From NCBI GenBank assembly GCA_000495735.1, contig AYMD01000001.1, positions 124,001-188,000 on the forward strand: a DNA stretch of 64,000 nt, written 5' to 3'. This stretch comes from an uncultured Acidilobus sp. JCHS. Lineage in GTDB: Archaea; Thermoproteota; Thermoprotei_A; Sulfolobales; Acidilobaceae. Below, one piece after another: positions 24,442-32,498 of this stretch. Made by a program: the position numbers and the translations under genes. The notes under the pieces were generated by a model. That model searched no databases. It saw only the letters and a list, made by a program, of their open reading frames with translations, and had not been told where the DNA came from. Positions within the stretch are counted from its first letter, which is position 1; every line of letters starts with the position of its first letter.

Positions 24442-26544
24442 TTGGGGTACGTTGTTGGCATCTACAACTTCGCCTGGGTCCAGGGCTATGAGTTCATTGT
24501 GTACGCGCTAGGCCTTGCGGTGTTCCTCTGGCTGCTCTACGTGGCCTACGAGGGCTACAGGAGGTGGACCTGGGGAGGGCCCAAGTGGAAGATCATGTGT
24601 TGGCCTCCAGGCTACTCTGTCAAGGAGGCGCTCTACAACTTCACGAAGTTCGCCCTCCTCCAGTGGAAGGTCCTGAGGCAGAGGTTCCCAGGCGTCATGC
24701 ACGCCATGATATTCTATGGCATAGGCTGGCTCTTCCTGGCCACTATACTTAGGGCCTTAAACATGCACGTCGCGGTCTTCCTGACGGGCAACGTCTACTA
24801 CGCCTACAAGCTCCTTAACAACCTGGCTGGCCTGCTGGTCCTGGTCGGGGCCTCAACAGCTATTGTGAGGAGGAAGCTGAGGCTTACGCCCAACCTCCCG
24901 CAGGACCCCTACTACTACTTGGTGCTGTCCCTGCTAATAGTCATTGTCGTAACGGGCTTCCTAATTGACGGCATAGCTGCGGTGGCCTACAGGTACCTCT
25001 GGGAGAGGGCCTGGTTTGACCCAATAGGCTACCTTGTCTTCCTCTGGGCTCGTACAGTGCCGCTGCCGACTCTTCAGGAGATCTACAGGGGGCTCTGGCT
25101 GTTCCACATGAGCATTGCAATGGCCGCCCTGGCCATTATACCGTACACCAACCTTTGGCACATCTATGCAGCAGCCATGAACGTCACCTTCCAGAGGCGC
25201 GGCACCCTCCCCCAGGGCGTTAAGCCAGTTGATGATATTGATGAGAGGATAGAGAAGGGCAGGCCGCTGGGCGTGGTGAAGCTCTCTGACACGACATGGA
25301 AGCAGAGGATGGACTTCGACGCGTGCACGAGCTGCATGAGGTGTACCAACGCCTGCCCCGCCTACGCCTCAGGCAAGGCGCTGAGCCCCAGGGACGTCAT
25401 AGTGACCCTCAGGGACGCCATGTGGTCAGGCCTGTGGGACCAGCAGGCGTGGGGCGAGGGCAGGCTTCAGGTGAACCCTGAGGCGGTGTGGAGCTGCGTG
25501 ACGTGCGGCGCCTGCCTCTACGAGTGCCCCGTGACGATCCATCACGTTGACACAATCATAGACATGAGGAGGGGCATGGTGAGCGTTGGGAGCGAATACG
25601 TGCCTAAGGACGCCCTCGACGCGCTGTACAGGGTCCAGACCGTTGGCAACCCGCTTGGCGCTAACCCGGCTGACAGGGACGAGTGGCTGGCCGAGCTGGC
25701 CAAGAAGTTCGGCGATGAAGTAGTGGCAAGGGAGGGCGAGGAGTACGACTACCTCTACTGGGTGGGCTGCATAACGTCCTTTGACCCCAGGATGAGGCCC
25801 GTCGCGGAGTCCGTGATATACCTGTTGAAGAAGGCTGGGCTCAAGGTGGCCGTTATACCTGAGCACTCCTGCTGTGGTGAGCCAGCAAGGTCAGTAGGCG
25901 ATGAGGCCCTCTACCTGGAGCTCGTGAAGCAGTCCCTCACGATATTGAGCAAGTACAGGTTCAAGAGGCTCCTGGTGAGCTGTCCTCACGGCTTCAACAA
26001 CTTCAAGAACAACTACAAGCTGTACAGGGACTACCTAGCCAAGAGGCCTGAGACGGCCGAGCTCACTAAGGTCCTTGACAGGCTTGACGTTGAGCATCAC
26101 TCGGTGGTCCTCTTCAGGTTGCTCAAGGAGGGTAAGATCAGGCCCTCAAAGACCTTACAGTACGTGGTCACATATCACGACCCGTGTTACCTGGGCCGCT
26201 GGAACGGAATATATGAGGAGCCCCGTGAGGTGATTAAGGCCACTGGCCTCAGGCTTAAGGAGATGCCTCGCAACAGGTCCAGGAGCTTCTGCTGCGGCGG
26301 CGGAGGGGGCCAGTTGTTCTACGAAGTCAAGAGGGGGACAAGGATAGCCACCGTGAGGGCCCAGGAGGCCGCCAGCACGCTGGGGAAGCCGAAGGGCATA
26401 GTCGCCGTGGCCTGTCCCTACTGTAACACTATGTTCAGGGCCGAGGCCGGGAACTTCGGCTTTGAGGTCAAGGACGTAGCGGAGCTCCTAAGGGAGGCCG
26501 TGGAGGGCAGCGAGGGCGGCAGCTCTAGCGGGCAGCCTTCTTGA
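24442..26544 (+). CDS. Membrane-bound HdrD-like Fe-S oxidoreductase
   Basis: A 700-residue electron-transfer protein with two parts. The first 250 residues hold about five membrane helices resembling a nitrate-reductase-gamma-type cytochrome b domain, with histidines such as GVMHAMIFYG and LFHMSIAMAAL that could bind heme. The second part carries two ferredoxin-type clusters, CTSCMRCTNACP (about 294) and CVTCGACLYECP (about 352). Two CCG domains follow with SCCGEPA (about 476) and FCCGGGGG (about 615), as in heterodisulfide reductase subunit D. Related proteins link ETF or acyl-CoA dehydrogenases, or lactate oxidation, to the quinone pool. TATA-like CTTAAATAG near 24397 supports a start close to the TTG at 24442. 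Confidence 0.88.
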   Translation: MGYVVGIYNFAWVQGYEFIVYALGLAVFLWLLYVAYEGYRRWTWGGPKWKIMCWPPGYSVKEALYNFTKFALLQWKVLRQRFPGVMHAMIFYGIGWLFLATILRALNMHVAVFLTGNVYYAYKLLNNLAGLLVLVGASTAIVRRKLRLTPNLPQDPYYYLVLSLLIVIVVTGFLIDGIAAVAYRYLWERAWFDPIGYLVFLWARTVPLPTLQEIYRGLWLFHMSIAMAALAIIPYTNLWHIYAAAMNVTFQRRGTLPQGVKPVDDIDERIEKGRPLGVVKLSDTTWKQRMDFDACTSCMRCTNACPAYASGKALSPRDVIVTLRDAMWSGLWDQQAWGEGRLQVNPEAVWSCVTCGACLYECPVTIHHVDTIIDMRRGMVSVGSEYVPKDALDALYRVQTVGNPLGANPADRDEWLAELAKKFGDEVVAREGEEYDYLYWVGCITSFDPRMRPVAESVIYLLKKAGLKVAVIPEHSCCGEPARSVGDEALYLELVKQSLTILSKYRFKRLLVSCPHGFNNFKNNYKLYRDYLAKRPETAELTKVLDRLDVEHHSVVLFRLLKEGKIRPSKTLQYVVTYHDPCYLGRWNGIYEEPREVIKATGLRLKEMPRNRSRSFCCGGGGGQLFYEVKRGTRIATVRAQEAASTLGKPKGIVAVACPYCNTMFRAEAGNFGFEVKDVAELLREAVEGSEGGSSSGQPS

Positions 26545-27007
26545 CCCTTATCACCACCATGCCAGACCTGACGCTAACCCTGGCGGTCGAGGGGTCAACC
26601 GTGGCGGGCAGCGCGTACTCGCCCTCGTACTTACTTATGTTCCTGGCCCAGTAGGTCTCGCCGAAGGCCCTCCTCACCAGCTCGGACCTCACGCTCGCCT
26701 CCACCCTAACTGAGTTAGGGAACACCTTAATGTCAATGGTCCTGGCGTCAGAGCCCGGGAGGTCGATGGTTATGACCAGCTCGGACCCGGCGTCATAAAT
26801 TGAGGCCAGGGGCTTCAGGGCGCCTCTCCTAAGCTCGTTCAGCCTCTCGTCAAGGAGGTCCTCAGGCCTGATGGTCTCCTCCAGCTCATCCATCATCGAC
26901 CTCAGCCAGGCCTCCATCTCGTCGAACTCGGACATCACGTCCCTGACTATTCTCAGCGCCCTTCTCCTCATCCTCTCAAAAATGTCGTCATAGGACAAGG
27001 GCCTCAC
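26525..27007 (-). CDS. Small heat-shock protein, Hsp20/alpha-crystallin family
   Basis: A 160-residue Hsp20-type chaperone. The N-terminal 60 residues are helical and charged (RMRRRALRIVRDVMSEFDEM), then the alpha-crystallin domain spans about 65-158, with ELVITIDLPGSD, IDIKVFPNSVRVEASV, YALPATVDPSTARVSVRSG and the final strand MVVIRVKK. It lacks the C-terminal I-x-I tail that many sHsps use for oligomerisation, so assembly may be limited. It lies two bases after the PAC2 gene on the same strand and is surely co-transcribed with it, and its end overlaps the convergent HdrD-like gene by 20 bp. Confidence 0.85.
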   Translation of the reverse strand: MRPLSYDDIFERMRRRALRIVRDVMSEFDEMEAWLRSMMDELEETIRPEDLLDERLNELRRGALKPLASIYDAGSELVITIDLPGSDARTIDIKVFPNSVRVEASVRSELVRRAFGETYWARNISKYEGEYALPATVDPSTARVSVRSGMVVIRVKKAAR

Positions 27008-27008
27008 C

Positions 27009-27797
27009 TCAGCTGTATATCAGGGGCGCCCTGTACTCATAGCCCTTGCCCATCTTGGCCAGGGCGTCCTTAGCCTCCCGCGCCATCCCCTGCAGCCTAA
27101 GCCTTAGGGTCTCGGCCTCCTGAAGGAGCTGAGTGGTGTCGACCTTCAGGCCCGCTATCCTTGACAGGCCATCTACCACGACGGCGGCCGCCTCAGGGTC
27201 AGGTATGTCAACGAAGGAGTCGCTCAGCAGGAGGACAGTGTTGACGCCCCTCTTCACGGACTCCTTCAGGATCGTCGCGTAGGGCCCCACTATGAGGCCG
27301 TCAGGGAACCTCTTGGCGACCCCCTCAAGGGCTGAGGCCAGCTTCTCGGCCTCAGGCGTCGTGGCTATCCAGTACAGCTGGGGCTGGGACTCAGCTCTCA
27401 TGGGGTTACCGACGCCGCTCAGCCCTACTAGGTACTGGACCCCTCTCTTCCTGGCGAACTCGACTATGGCTATTGAGAGGGGCACTATGCCTGTGGGCAC
27501 CGGCATTATCTCAGTCACGAGGACCGCCAGCTCCCCCTTAACGTAGATCCTGAGGGGGTACTTCACGGAGCCCCCGAGGATCAGGGCTGCTGGCGGGAGG
27601 TAGCCGTAGCTCTCGACGCCCACTACGTCCTGCATCCCGAGCGACCTGACCAGGTGGCCTGAGGCTATCGGGCCCACGAGGCCAGCGTCGGGCAGGCCTA
27701 GGACGAGGAGCCTGGGCCTACCCAGCTCCCCGTACTCTATGAAGTTGTATCCTAGGATCTCCTCCTCATAGGCAGCTAAGGGCAAACGCGGCACCAC
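27009..27797 (-). CDS. PAC2 family protein (proteasome-assembly-chaperone-like)
   Basis: A 262-residue protein of the archaeal PAC2 family, related to eukaryotic proteasome assembly chaperone 2 and to the ATP-grasp-associated PAC2 domain. Signatures are RPRLLVLGLPDAGLVGPIAS near residues 27-46, YLPPAALILGGSVKYPLRIY, VTEIMPVPTGIVPLS and the VGLSGVGNP loop. A coiled helix closes the protein (QLLQEAETLRLRLQGMAREA). The archaeal role is not established; proteasome assembly or quality control is likely, which fits the small heat-shock gene two bases downstream. Confidence 0.85.
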   Translation of the reverse strand: MVPRLPLAAYEEEILGYNFIEYGELGRPRLLVLGLPDAGLVGPIASGHLVRSLGMQDVVGVESYGYLPPAALILGGSVKYPLRIYVKGELAVLVTEIMPVPTGIVPLSIAIVEFARKRGVQYLVGLSGVGNPMRAESQPQLYWIATTPEAEKLASALEGVAKRFPDGLIVGPYATILKESVKRGVNTVLLLSDSFVDIPDPEAAAVVVDGLSRIAGLKVDTTQLLQEAETLRLRLQGMAREAKDALAKMGKGYEYRAPLIYS

Positions 27798-27933
27798 TGT
27801 TAGCCTTCCAGCAGGGCTTATTATATATCGCCTGCCTTCAGCTCAAAAGGCATAGGTTAGTAAGCGCTTTTAAGGAGGCTAACGAGCAACGCTTTTCTAC
27901 TGGTCGGGCCTGCCTGACGCAGGTGAGTAGTGT

Positions 27934-28173
27934 ATGACCCTCAAGGTGAGCATAGACCCAAGGGATAACTGCATAGCTGACATGGTCTGCGTCAGCCTGT
28001 GCGGCGACGTGTTTGAGATGAGCGACACTGATGGCAAGAGCCAAATAATATCGAAGTGGAGGAACGACCCCAACGACATAAACCACGGCCTGGTCCCAGA
28101 CGACATGAAGGACTGCGTTGAGGCCGCGGCCCAGAGCTGCCCAACCAACATAATTCACGTCGAGCCGGCTTAA
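27934..28173 (+). CDS. Monocluster [4Fe-4S] ferredoxin with Asp ligand
   Basis: A 79-residue electron carrier of the Pyrococcus furiosus type. The cluster ligands would be Cys13, Asp16, Cys19 and Cys69 (CIADMVC and SCP), with Asp replacing the second cysteine. The Pyrococcus ferredoxin also has this change, which tunes potential and allows 3Fe/4Fe conversion. Cys23 and Cys61 match the disulfide pair of that protein. The CIADMVCVSLCGDVFEM stretch is nearly the Pyrococcus motif with Gly for Pro. It is the likely partner of PorAB and other oxidoreductases. GGTGA lies seven bases before the ATG. Confidence 0.92.
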   Translation: MTLKVSIDPRDNCIADMVCVSLCGDVFEMSDTDGKSQIISKWRNDPNDINHGLVPDDMKDCVEAAAQSCPTNIIHVEPA

Positions 28174-28236
28174 TTCGTTTATTTAGACAAAGATATAACA
28201 AAACAGATAGACGTTGTTTGTTGTCTAAAAACTGGC

Positions 28237-29604
28237 TTAAAGGTTCATGTACATGTAAAACTCTATTGGGGACGGGTACATCCTTGCCGTATCTGCCTCG
28301 GCCCTCTTCACCTCTAAATACGAGTGCAATAGTTCCTTGCTGAAGACGGGCCTGAGGTACTCGTTGTCAGACTCCAGCTCCTCAAGGGCCTCATCAAGGC
28401 TCTTGGGGAGAGTCGGCAGCTTCTCCTCGTCCTTGAGCTCGTAGACGTTACCCTCGAACGGGTCGCCTGGGTCTATCTTCCTAACGATGCCGTCGTAGCC
28501 TGCCAGCAGGGTGGCCGATATCGCCAGGTAGGGGTTGCAGAGCGGGTCGGGGCTCCTGAACTCTACCCTCGCCAGGCCCCTGTCGCCGCCCGTCGCCGGT
28601 ATCCTGATCGCGGCGCTCCTGTTTGAGTGGCCCCACACGAGGTAGACCGGCGCCTCGTAGCCCGGCACGAGCCTCCTGTAGCTGTTAACGGTCGGAGCCA
28701 CCAGCGCCGCGAGGCTCCTTCCGTGCTCAAGGATGCCGCCTATGAAGTACCTGGCCAGCTGGGTGGGCCTGCCCTCCTCGTCAACGAAGAGGTTTAAGTT
28801 GGCCTTCGGGTCCCACAGGCTGAGGTGGAAGTGAAGGCCGCTGCCGTTGTCGCCGTAGATGGGCTTAGGCATGAATACTGCCACTAGGCCGTGCTCAAGG
28901 GCCGCCTTCCTGGCGACCTGCTTAAACGTGATTATTTCGTCGGAGACGAACAGGGGGTCGCCGGCCCTCACGCTGACCTCTGACTGGCCGACTGCCACCT
29001 CGTGGTGGGTCGCGTTGAAGCCGTAGCCTACCTGCGAGAAGTAACTGAGGATCTTCTCCCTGACCACCTCAAGCGTGTCCGAGGGCTCGGCCAGGTGGTA
29101 TGCCTTCTTGGTCCTGAGCGACACAAGCTCTGAGTCCCAGGGCTGCTCAGGGGACTTCACATAGTAGCCGAGCCCCCTGAGAGGGTTGTCAACATCTACC
29201 TTTACTGACCTGAACAGGAAGAACTCCACCTCAGCGCCAACAAGGGGCCTGTAGCCCTTGTCCAGCAGGAACTTGCTGACCTCCTCTGCTATAAACCTTG
29301 GGTCCTTCTCATACCTTCTCCCGTCAGGCCAGTATATCCTTGACAGGACCCTAGCCCTCTCGGGCCTCCAAGGAAGCCTCGCGAAGGTCTGGACGTCAGG
29401 TGCTAACAGCAGGTCGCTCCTGTTGATGGGCTCAAAGCCCTCGACGCTGCTGCCGTCAAAGGCCGCTACTATCCCTGGCGACATACTCTTGTAGGTCTCG
29501 AACGGTATGATCACGGATCTAAGAAATCCAGCTAGGTCTACGTACTGAACCTCCACAAAGGAGACGTCGTGAGCCTCCGCCGCGCTCAACGGCTTCACAG
29601 GCAA
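28237..29604 (-). CDS. glnA: Glutamine synthetase, type I
   Basis: Makes glutamine from glutamate, ammonia and ATP; a dodecameric cytoplasmic enzyme. The 455-residue protein has the beta-grasp start (VSFVEVQYVDLAGFLRS), DGSSVEGF, the metal-binding GAEVEFFLF, the catalytic GDNGSGLHFHLSLW, and the ATP-site NRSAAIRIP followed by VEFRSPDPLCNPYL. There is no adenylylation-type insertion around a Tyr near the C-terminus, so the enzyme is probably of the non-adenylylated archaeal group. The TTG start at 29604 lies about 25 bases after a TATA element (minus-strand TTATTAAC at 29624-29631), so it is leaderless. It is divergent from an AbrB-PhoU-type regulator. Confidence 0.95.
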   Translation of the reverse strand: MPVKPLSAAEAHDVSFVEVQYVDLAGFLRSVIIPFETYKSMSPGIVAAFDGSSVEGFEPINRSDLLLAPDVQTFARLPWRPERARVLSRIYWPDGRRYEKDPRFIAEEVSKFLLDKGYRPLVGAEVEFFLFRSVKVDVDNPLRGLGYYVKSPEQPWDSELVSLRTKKAYHLAEPSDTLEVVREKILSYFSQVGYGFNATHHEVAVGQSEVSVRAGDPLFVSDEIITFKQVARKAALEHGLVAVFMPKPIYGDNGSGLHFHLSLWDPKANLNLFVDEEGRPTQLARYFIGGILEHGRSLAALVAPTVNSYRRLVPGYEAPVYLVWGHSNRSAAIRIPATGGDRGLARVEFRSPDPLCNPYLAISATLLAGYDGIVRKIDPGDPFEGNVYELKDEEKLPTLPKSLDEALEELESDNEYLRPVFSKELLHSYLEVKRAEADTARMYPSPIEFYMYMNL

Positions 29605-29623
29605 GGTGTCTTGTAGCCCTTGG

Positions 29624-29631
29624 GTTAATAA
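29624..29631 (-). promoter_or_regulatory. TATA box of glnA
   Basis: Minus-strand TTATTAAC about 25 bases before the TTG start at 29604. It supports the leaderless start and shows that glnA and the divergent regulator have separate promoters about 90 bp apart. Confidence 0.5.
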
Positions 29632-29710
29632 GCCTGCCGGTCCTCCGGGTCTGTTGCGTATATGCTAAGTATGTATGTTGTTAGGTGATAGCCATTATTA
29701 AGGGGTACTA

Positions 29711-29744
29711 GGAATTTAAAGGACCCCTCTTTATTAAAAGAGGG
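29711..29744 (+). promoter_or_regulatory. Promoter with a perfect inverted repeat before the AbrB-PhoU-type regulator
   Basis: A TATA-like GGAATTTAAAGG (29711-29722) is followed at once by CCCTCTTT-ATTA-AAAGAGGG (29725-29744), a perfect eight-base inverted repeat with a four-base centre. The repeat fills the space between TATA and the GTG start at 29753, where a bound protein would block polymerase or TFB. Its position suggests an operator, possibly autoregulatory. A transcribed hairpin is less likely because it would lie upstream of the start site. Confidence 0.55.
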
Positions 29745-29752
29745 AAAGGCGC

Positions 29753-30799
29753 GTGGAGTCCTCGCGTGAGGCCCCGCTAGGGGGCCGTGCGCTCCCTCGC
29801 AAAGTTCAGAGGCTCGGCAGCTCATCCCTTATCATAACTCTTCCCCGTGAGTGGGCCCGCTCACACGGCCTCAGGGCTGGAAGCCTTGTAACAGTGGTTG
29901 AGGACGGCGACAGGCTTGTAGTGGTGCCAGGGGCTAGTGACAGAGTTCTCTCAGCGTCGTTCTCCCTTAGGCACATAAACCTGTGCAGGCACCTGGGCAG
30001 GGCCCTGTTCTGCGCCTACCTCTCAGGCGTCGACAAGGTGTCGTTTTACTCTAACAGGCCCATGAGGCAGGACCTCCTTGAGAAGCTCTCAGAGGCCGCG
30101 AGGGCAGTTGATGAGGAACATATAGGCGTCAGCCTGTCAAGCCCCTATGAGGTAGAGCTATTAATAGAGGACCCCGTAGGTGACGTGGCCTCCTCGCTTG
30201 CCAACTATGGCAGGTCCCTCGCGCTGGCCATCTCTAGGCTCTCTGAGCACGTGGTCAATAACAATATGGACGAGGCTGAGCTTAAGAGCATGTACAGGGA
30301 CCTCAGGACCCAGGCCTTCAGGCTCCTGAGGATCGGCTCTAAGGGCTTCCACATGGGGCTCTCCCAGGACCACCTGAGCAGGCTCCTCATGGCTGGCATC
30401 GGGCTCATGGCCTTGGCTAACGACGCCTATTACGTCCTGACTAAGGACGTCCTCACCCTGATAGGCTCCATGAGCGAAAGCGAGAGGGAGCGACTAAAGT
30501 TCCTCCTCCAGATCCTTGAGGTCTCCCTCGTCGCGACCTCGGCAGGTGTTGACCCACCGAGCGTTAAGAAGGAGGAGGACGCCTACTACAAGCTTAAGAT
30601 GGTGCTCGACATAGAGGACCAGCTGGGCGACGTGGTCAGGGCGTCAGGCCCCGCCTTCTCCTACGTGTTGGCCAAGGTCCTTGACCTGGCCAGGATAGTT
30701 AAGAACTTCGAGGAGACTCTGCTCTGCTACGCTATATTTAGGAAGTACTCTGAGAACGAACAAGGTACAGGAGAAGCCTTTCAGCTGAGAGAACGTTAG
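29753..30799 (+). CDS. AbrB/SpoVT-PhoU-type regulator
   Basis: A 348-residue protein with an N-terminal AbrB/SpoVT DNA-binding domain followed by two PhoU-like helical bundles. The first part, KVQRLGSSSLIITLPREWARSHGLRAGSLVTV (17-48), is the typical swapped-hairpin motif. The PhoU part has acidic and Asn-rich helices such as SEHVVNNNMDEAELKSMYRD and a second bundle ending DLARIVKNFEETLLCY. Archaeal proteins with this layout are usually called phosphate uptake regulators, although no phosphate transporter is near. Its divergent position to glnA and the operator-like repeat at its promoter make a nitrogen-related role possible. Its 3' end overlaps a convergent gene by 62 bp. Confidence 0.8.
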   Translation: MESSREAPLGGRALPRKVQRLGSSSLIITLPREWARSHGLRAGSLVTVVEDGDRLVVVPGASDRVLSASFSLRHINLCRHLGRALFCAYLSGVDKVSFYSNRPMRQDLLEKLSEAARAVDEEHIGVSLSSPYEVELLIEDPVGDVASSLANYGRSLALAISRLSEHVVNNNMDEAELKSMYRDLRTQAFRLLRIGSKGFHMGLSQDHLSRLLMAGIGLMALANDAYYVLTKDVLTLIGSMSESERERLKFLLQILEVSLVATSAGVDPPSVKKEEDAYYKLKMVLDIEDQLGDVVRASGPAFSYVLAKVLDLARIVKNFEETLLCYAIFRKYSENEQGTGEAFQLRER

Positions 30800-31424
30800 A
30801 AACTACCTGCGTGAAGTCGGAGGCCAGGCGGCTGGCTGGGACCGTCGCAGACGCGTTGCTGAGCTGAGACGCCAGGTTAGTCATGTCATTAAGGCTCGCC
30901 TGGGCCGCCTCAAGGTACTGGAAGTAAGTGGAGTTGGCGTTCATGTAGTGGCCCAGGAACGCCAGTGTCTTGAGGTCATCAAGGGCGGCAGTGGTGGCGT
31001 TGATGGCGCCTGAGGTCATATACTTCCTCGCCAGCGGGTCCGTGGTCTCATTGGCCTCGGCTATAAGGCTCGTGGCAAGACCCGCCAGTCTGATGGCTGA
31101 GCTACTGACCTGTAGTGATACGTTGGTTACAGCCGCTAGCTTCCCCGCCTCCAAGGCCATGAGCGTAACGTTCATGAGGGCCGTCAGGTTCTTGTAGGCA
31201 TTTATTATCTTGACGCTCGCGTTCAGGAGCTTAGCCTCGTAGGCCAGCCTGGCCGTAGTGTTGGCCAGGACCCTTGTGGTATTAGCTAGGGCCTGCTGCT
31301 CTTCAATGTACGAGCTCCTGAGGTGGACGTACTCCACGTACCAGTAGGCGTTACTGGCCACTACCAGCGCTGCAAGGGCTATAACCAGGATCGCAAGAAG
31401 CCTCCCTCTCGAGCCCTCTGCCAT
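30738..31424 (-). CDS. Membrane-anchored extracellular helical protein, unknown function
   Basis: A 228-residue protein with one N-terminal membrane segment (LLAILVIALAALVVASNAYW, about 9-28) followed by an outside domain that is nearly all helical. This outer part has many N-x-S/T glycosylation sequons (NTT, NAS, NLT, NVT, NVS, NET, NAT, NST) and an Ala/Leu-rich repeat character suggesting a coiled coil or helical bundle like a methyl-accepting or sensor ectodomain. There is no cytoplasmic signalling domain. I do not recognise a family. The last 62 bp overlap the end of the AbrB-PhoU-type gene on the other strand, in coding sequence of both. Confidence 0.6.
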   Translation of the reverse strand: MAEGSRGRLLAILVIALAALVVASNAYWYVEYVHLRSSYIEEQQALANTTRVLANTTARLAYEAKLLNASVKIINAYKNLTALMNVTLMALEAGKLAAVTNVSLQVSSSAIRLAGLATSLIAEANETTDPLARKYMTSGAINATTAALDDLKTLAFLGHYMNANSTYFQYLEAAQASLNDMTNLASQLSNASATVPASRLASDFTQVVSNVLSAERLLLYLVRSQSTS

Positions 31425-31496
31425 AGGCCATCACTAAGGGGCAGTGACCCCAGGGTATTAATCCTTGAGGAGGCAGAACGCTGTCAGGGGGTAGTA

Positions 31497-32051
31497 ATGG
31501 CCTGCCAGGGGAAGGGACCCATTATAGTGATCTCGGGCCAGCCCGGCTCAGGCAAGTCAACTTACGCCAGGAGGCTCGCCAACGACCTAGGGCTCAGGTA
31601 CTTCACCACGGGGCAGGCGTTCAGGGAGCTGGCCAAGAGGCTTGGGATGAACCTGATGGAGCTTAACGAGGCGGCTGAGAGGGACCCCTCGATAGACCTT
31701 GAGATAGACAGGGCCGCCCTCAGGGAGGCCGAGAAGGGGTGCGTGGTCATTGACAGCCACCTGGCTGGCTGGACCCTAAGGGAGGTGGCCGACGTGGCGA
31801 TCTACGTTAAGGCCTCCCTGCCCGTCAGGGCCCAGAGGCTCGCCCTAAGGGACTCAAGGCCCTACGCAGAGGCGCTGAGGGAGGCCTCAGGGAGGGAGCT
31901 AAGCCATTGGCGGAGGTTCTACGAGTACTACGGGGTTGACCTGAGGGACCTCTCAGGCTATGACCTCGTCCTGGACACGACGAGGCTAAGCGTGGAGGAG
32001 GCCTATGATATAATATTGACGTTCGTTAAAAAGTCGCTTGGTCTTCGTTGA
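31497..32051 (+). CDS. cmk: Cytidylate kinase, archaeal type
   Basis: Phosphorylates CMP and dCMP with ATP. The ATG at 31497 gives a 184-residue P-loop kinase starting MACQGKGPIIVISGQPGSGK, with the Walker A loop GQPGSGKST near residues 14-22. The next strand LGLRYFTTGQAFRELAKRLG carries the 'Y-x-(S/T)-x-G-x-x-F-R' pattern of archaeal Cmk, then CVVIDSHLAGWTLREVADVA. It lacks the long NMP-binding insert of bacterial Cmk, as in other archaea. The ORF is open for 58 codons upstream to 31323 but this overlaps the opposite gene and has no family similarity. Confidence 0.88.
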   Translation: MACQGKGPIIVISGQPGSGKSTYARRLANDLGLRYFTTGQAFRELAKRLGMNLMELNEAAERDPSIDLEIDRAALREAEKGCVVIDSHLAGWTLREVADVAIYVKASLPVRAQRLALRDSRPYAEALREASGRELSHWRRFYEYYGVDLRDLSGYDLVLDTTRLSVEEAYDIILTFVKKSLGLR

Positions 32052-32055
32052 GCCT

Positions 32056-32355
32056 TCAGCTCTTGGCCAGGCAGATCTCTATGCTGCTTACCCTCCTGGT
32101 CCTCTGCTGGTTCGTCTGCGGGTCGGTGACAGTTATGTCATGGCTGCCTATGTCGATGCCCTTTATGGCGACGTTCTTGGCGAACCTGCTCCTGACTATC
32201 TCAACGGTGTCAACGGCCTTGGTTATGTTCCTTCCCCTGGCCTTTATCACCACCTGGTTGACGCCCTGCTCCATCAGGGTCGTGAGCACGGCCAAAACAT
32301 AGTTCATGACGGGCTTCTTACCGATCCTGACCTCAGGTGCTCCCTCACAGACCAT
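32056..32355 (-). CDS. alba: DNA/RNA-binding protein Alba
   Basis: A small abundant chromatin and RNA-binding protein of about 99 residues. The ATG at 32355 is chosen because the core begins [20 protein letters not shown], the Alba start, with the acetylatable Lys in IGKKP. It continues [20 protein letters not shown] and ends in IEICLAK, with the flexible loop [16 protein letters not shown] between the last strands. About 150 bases of open frame upstream are not family-like. A minus-strand TATA-like CTTTTATAGGGG lies near 32410. The protein coats DNA as dimers and also binds RNA. Confidence 0.95.
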   Translation of the reverse strand: MVCEGAPEVRIGKKPVMNYVLAVLTTLMEQGVNQVVIKARGRNITKAVDTVEIVRSRFAKNVAIKGIDIGSHDITVTDPQTNQQRTRRVSSIEICLAKS

Positions 32356-32498
32356 TCCCGAACACCTCGACCCTAGTTCATGGGCTACTTCTACAAAGCC
32401 CAGACCCCTATAAAAGCCTTCTTGAGAAGGCGATAGGAGCTTACAGGACCCTAAGGAACGCTTAAGAAGCCTCAGAGGTATTAACTCTAGGGCTTGCA

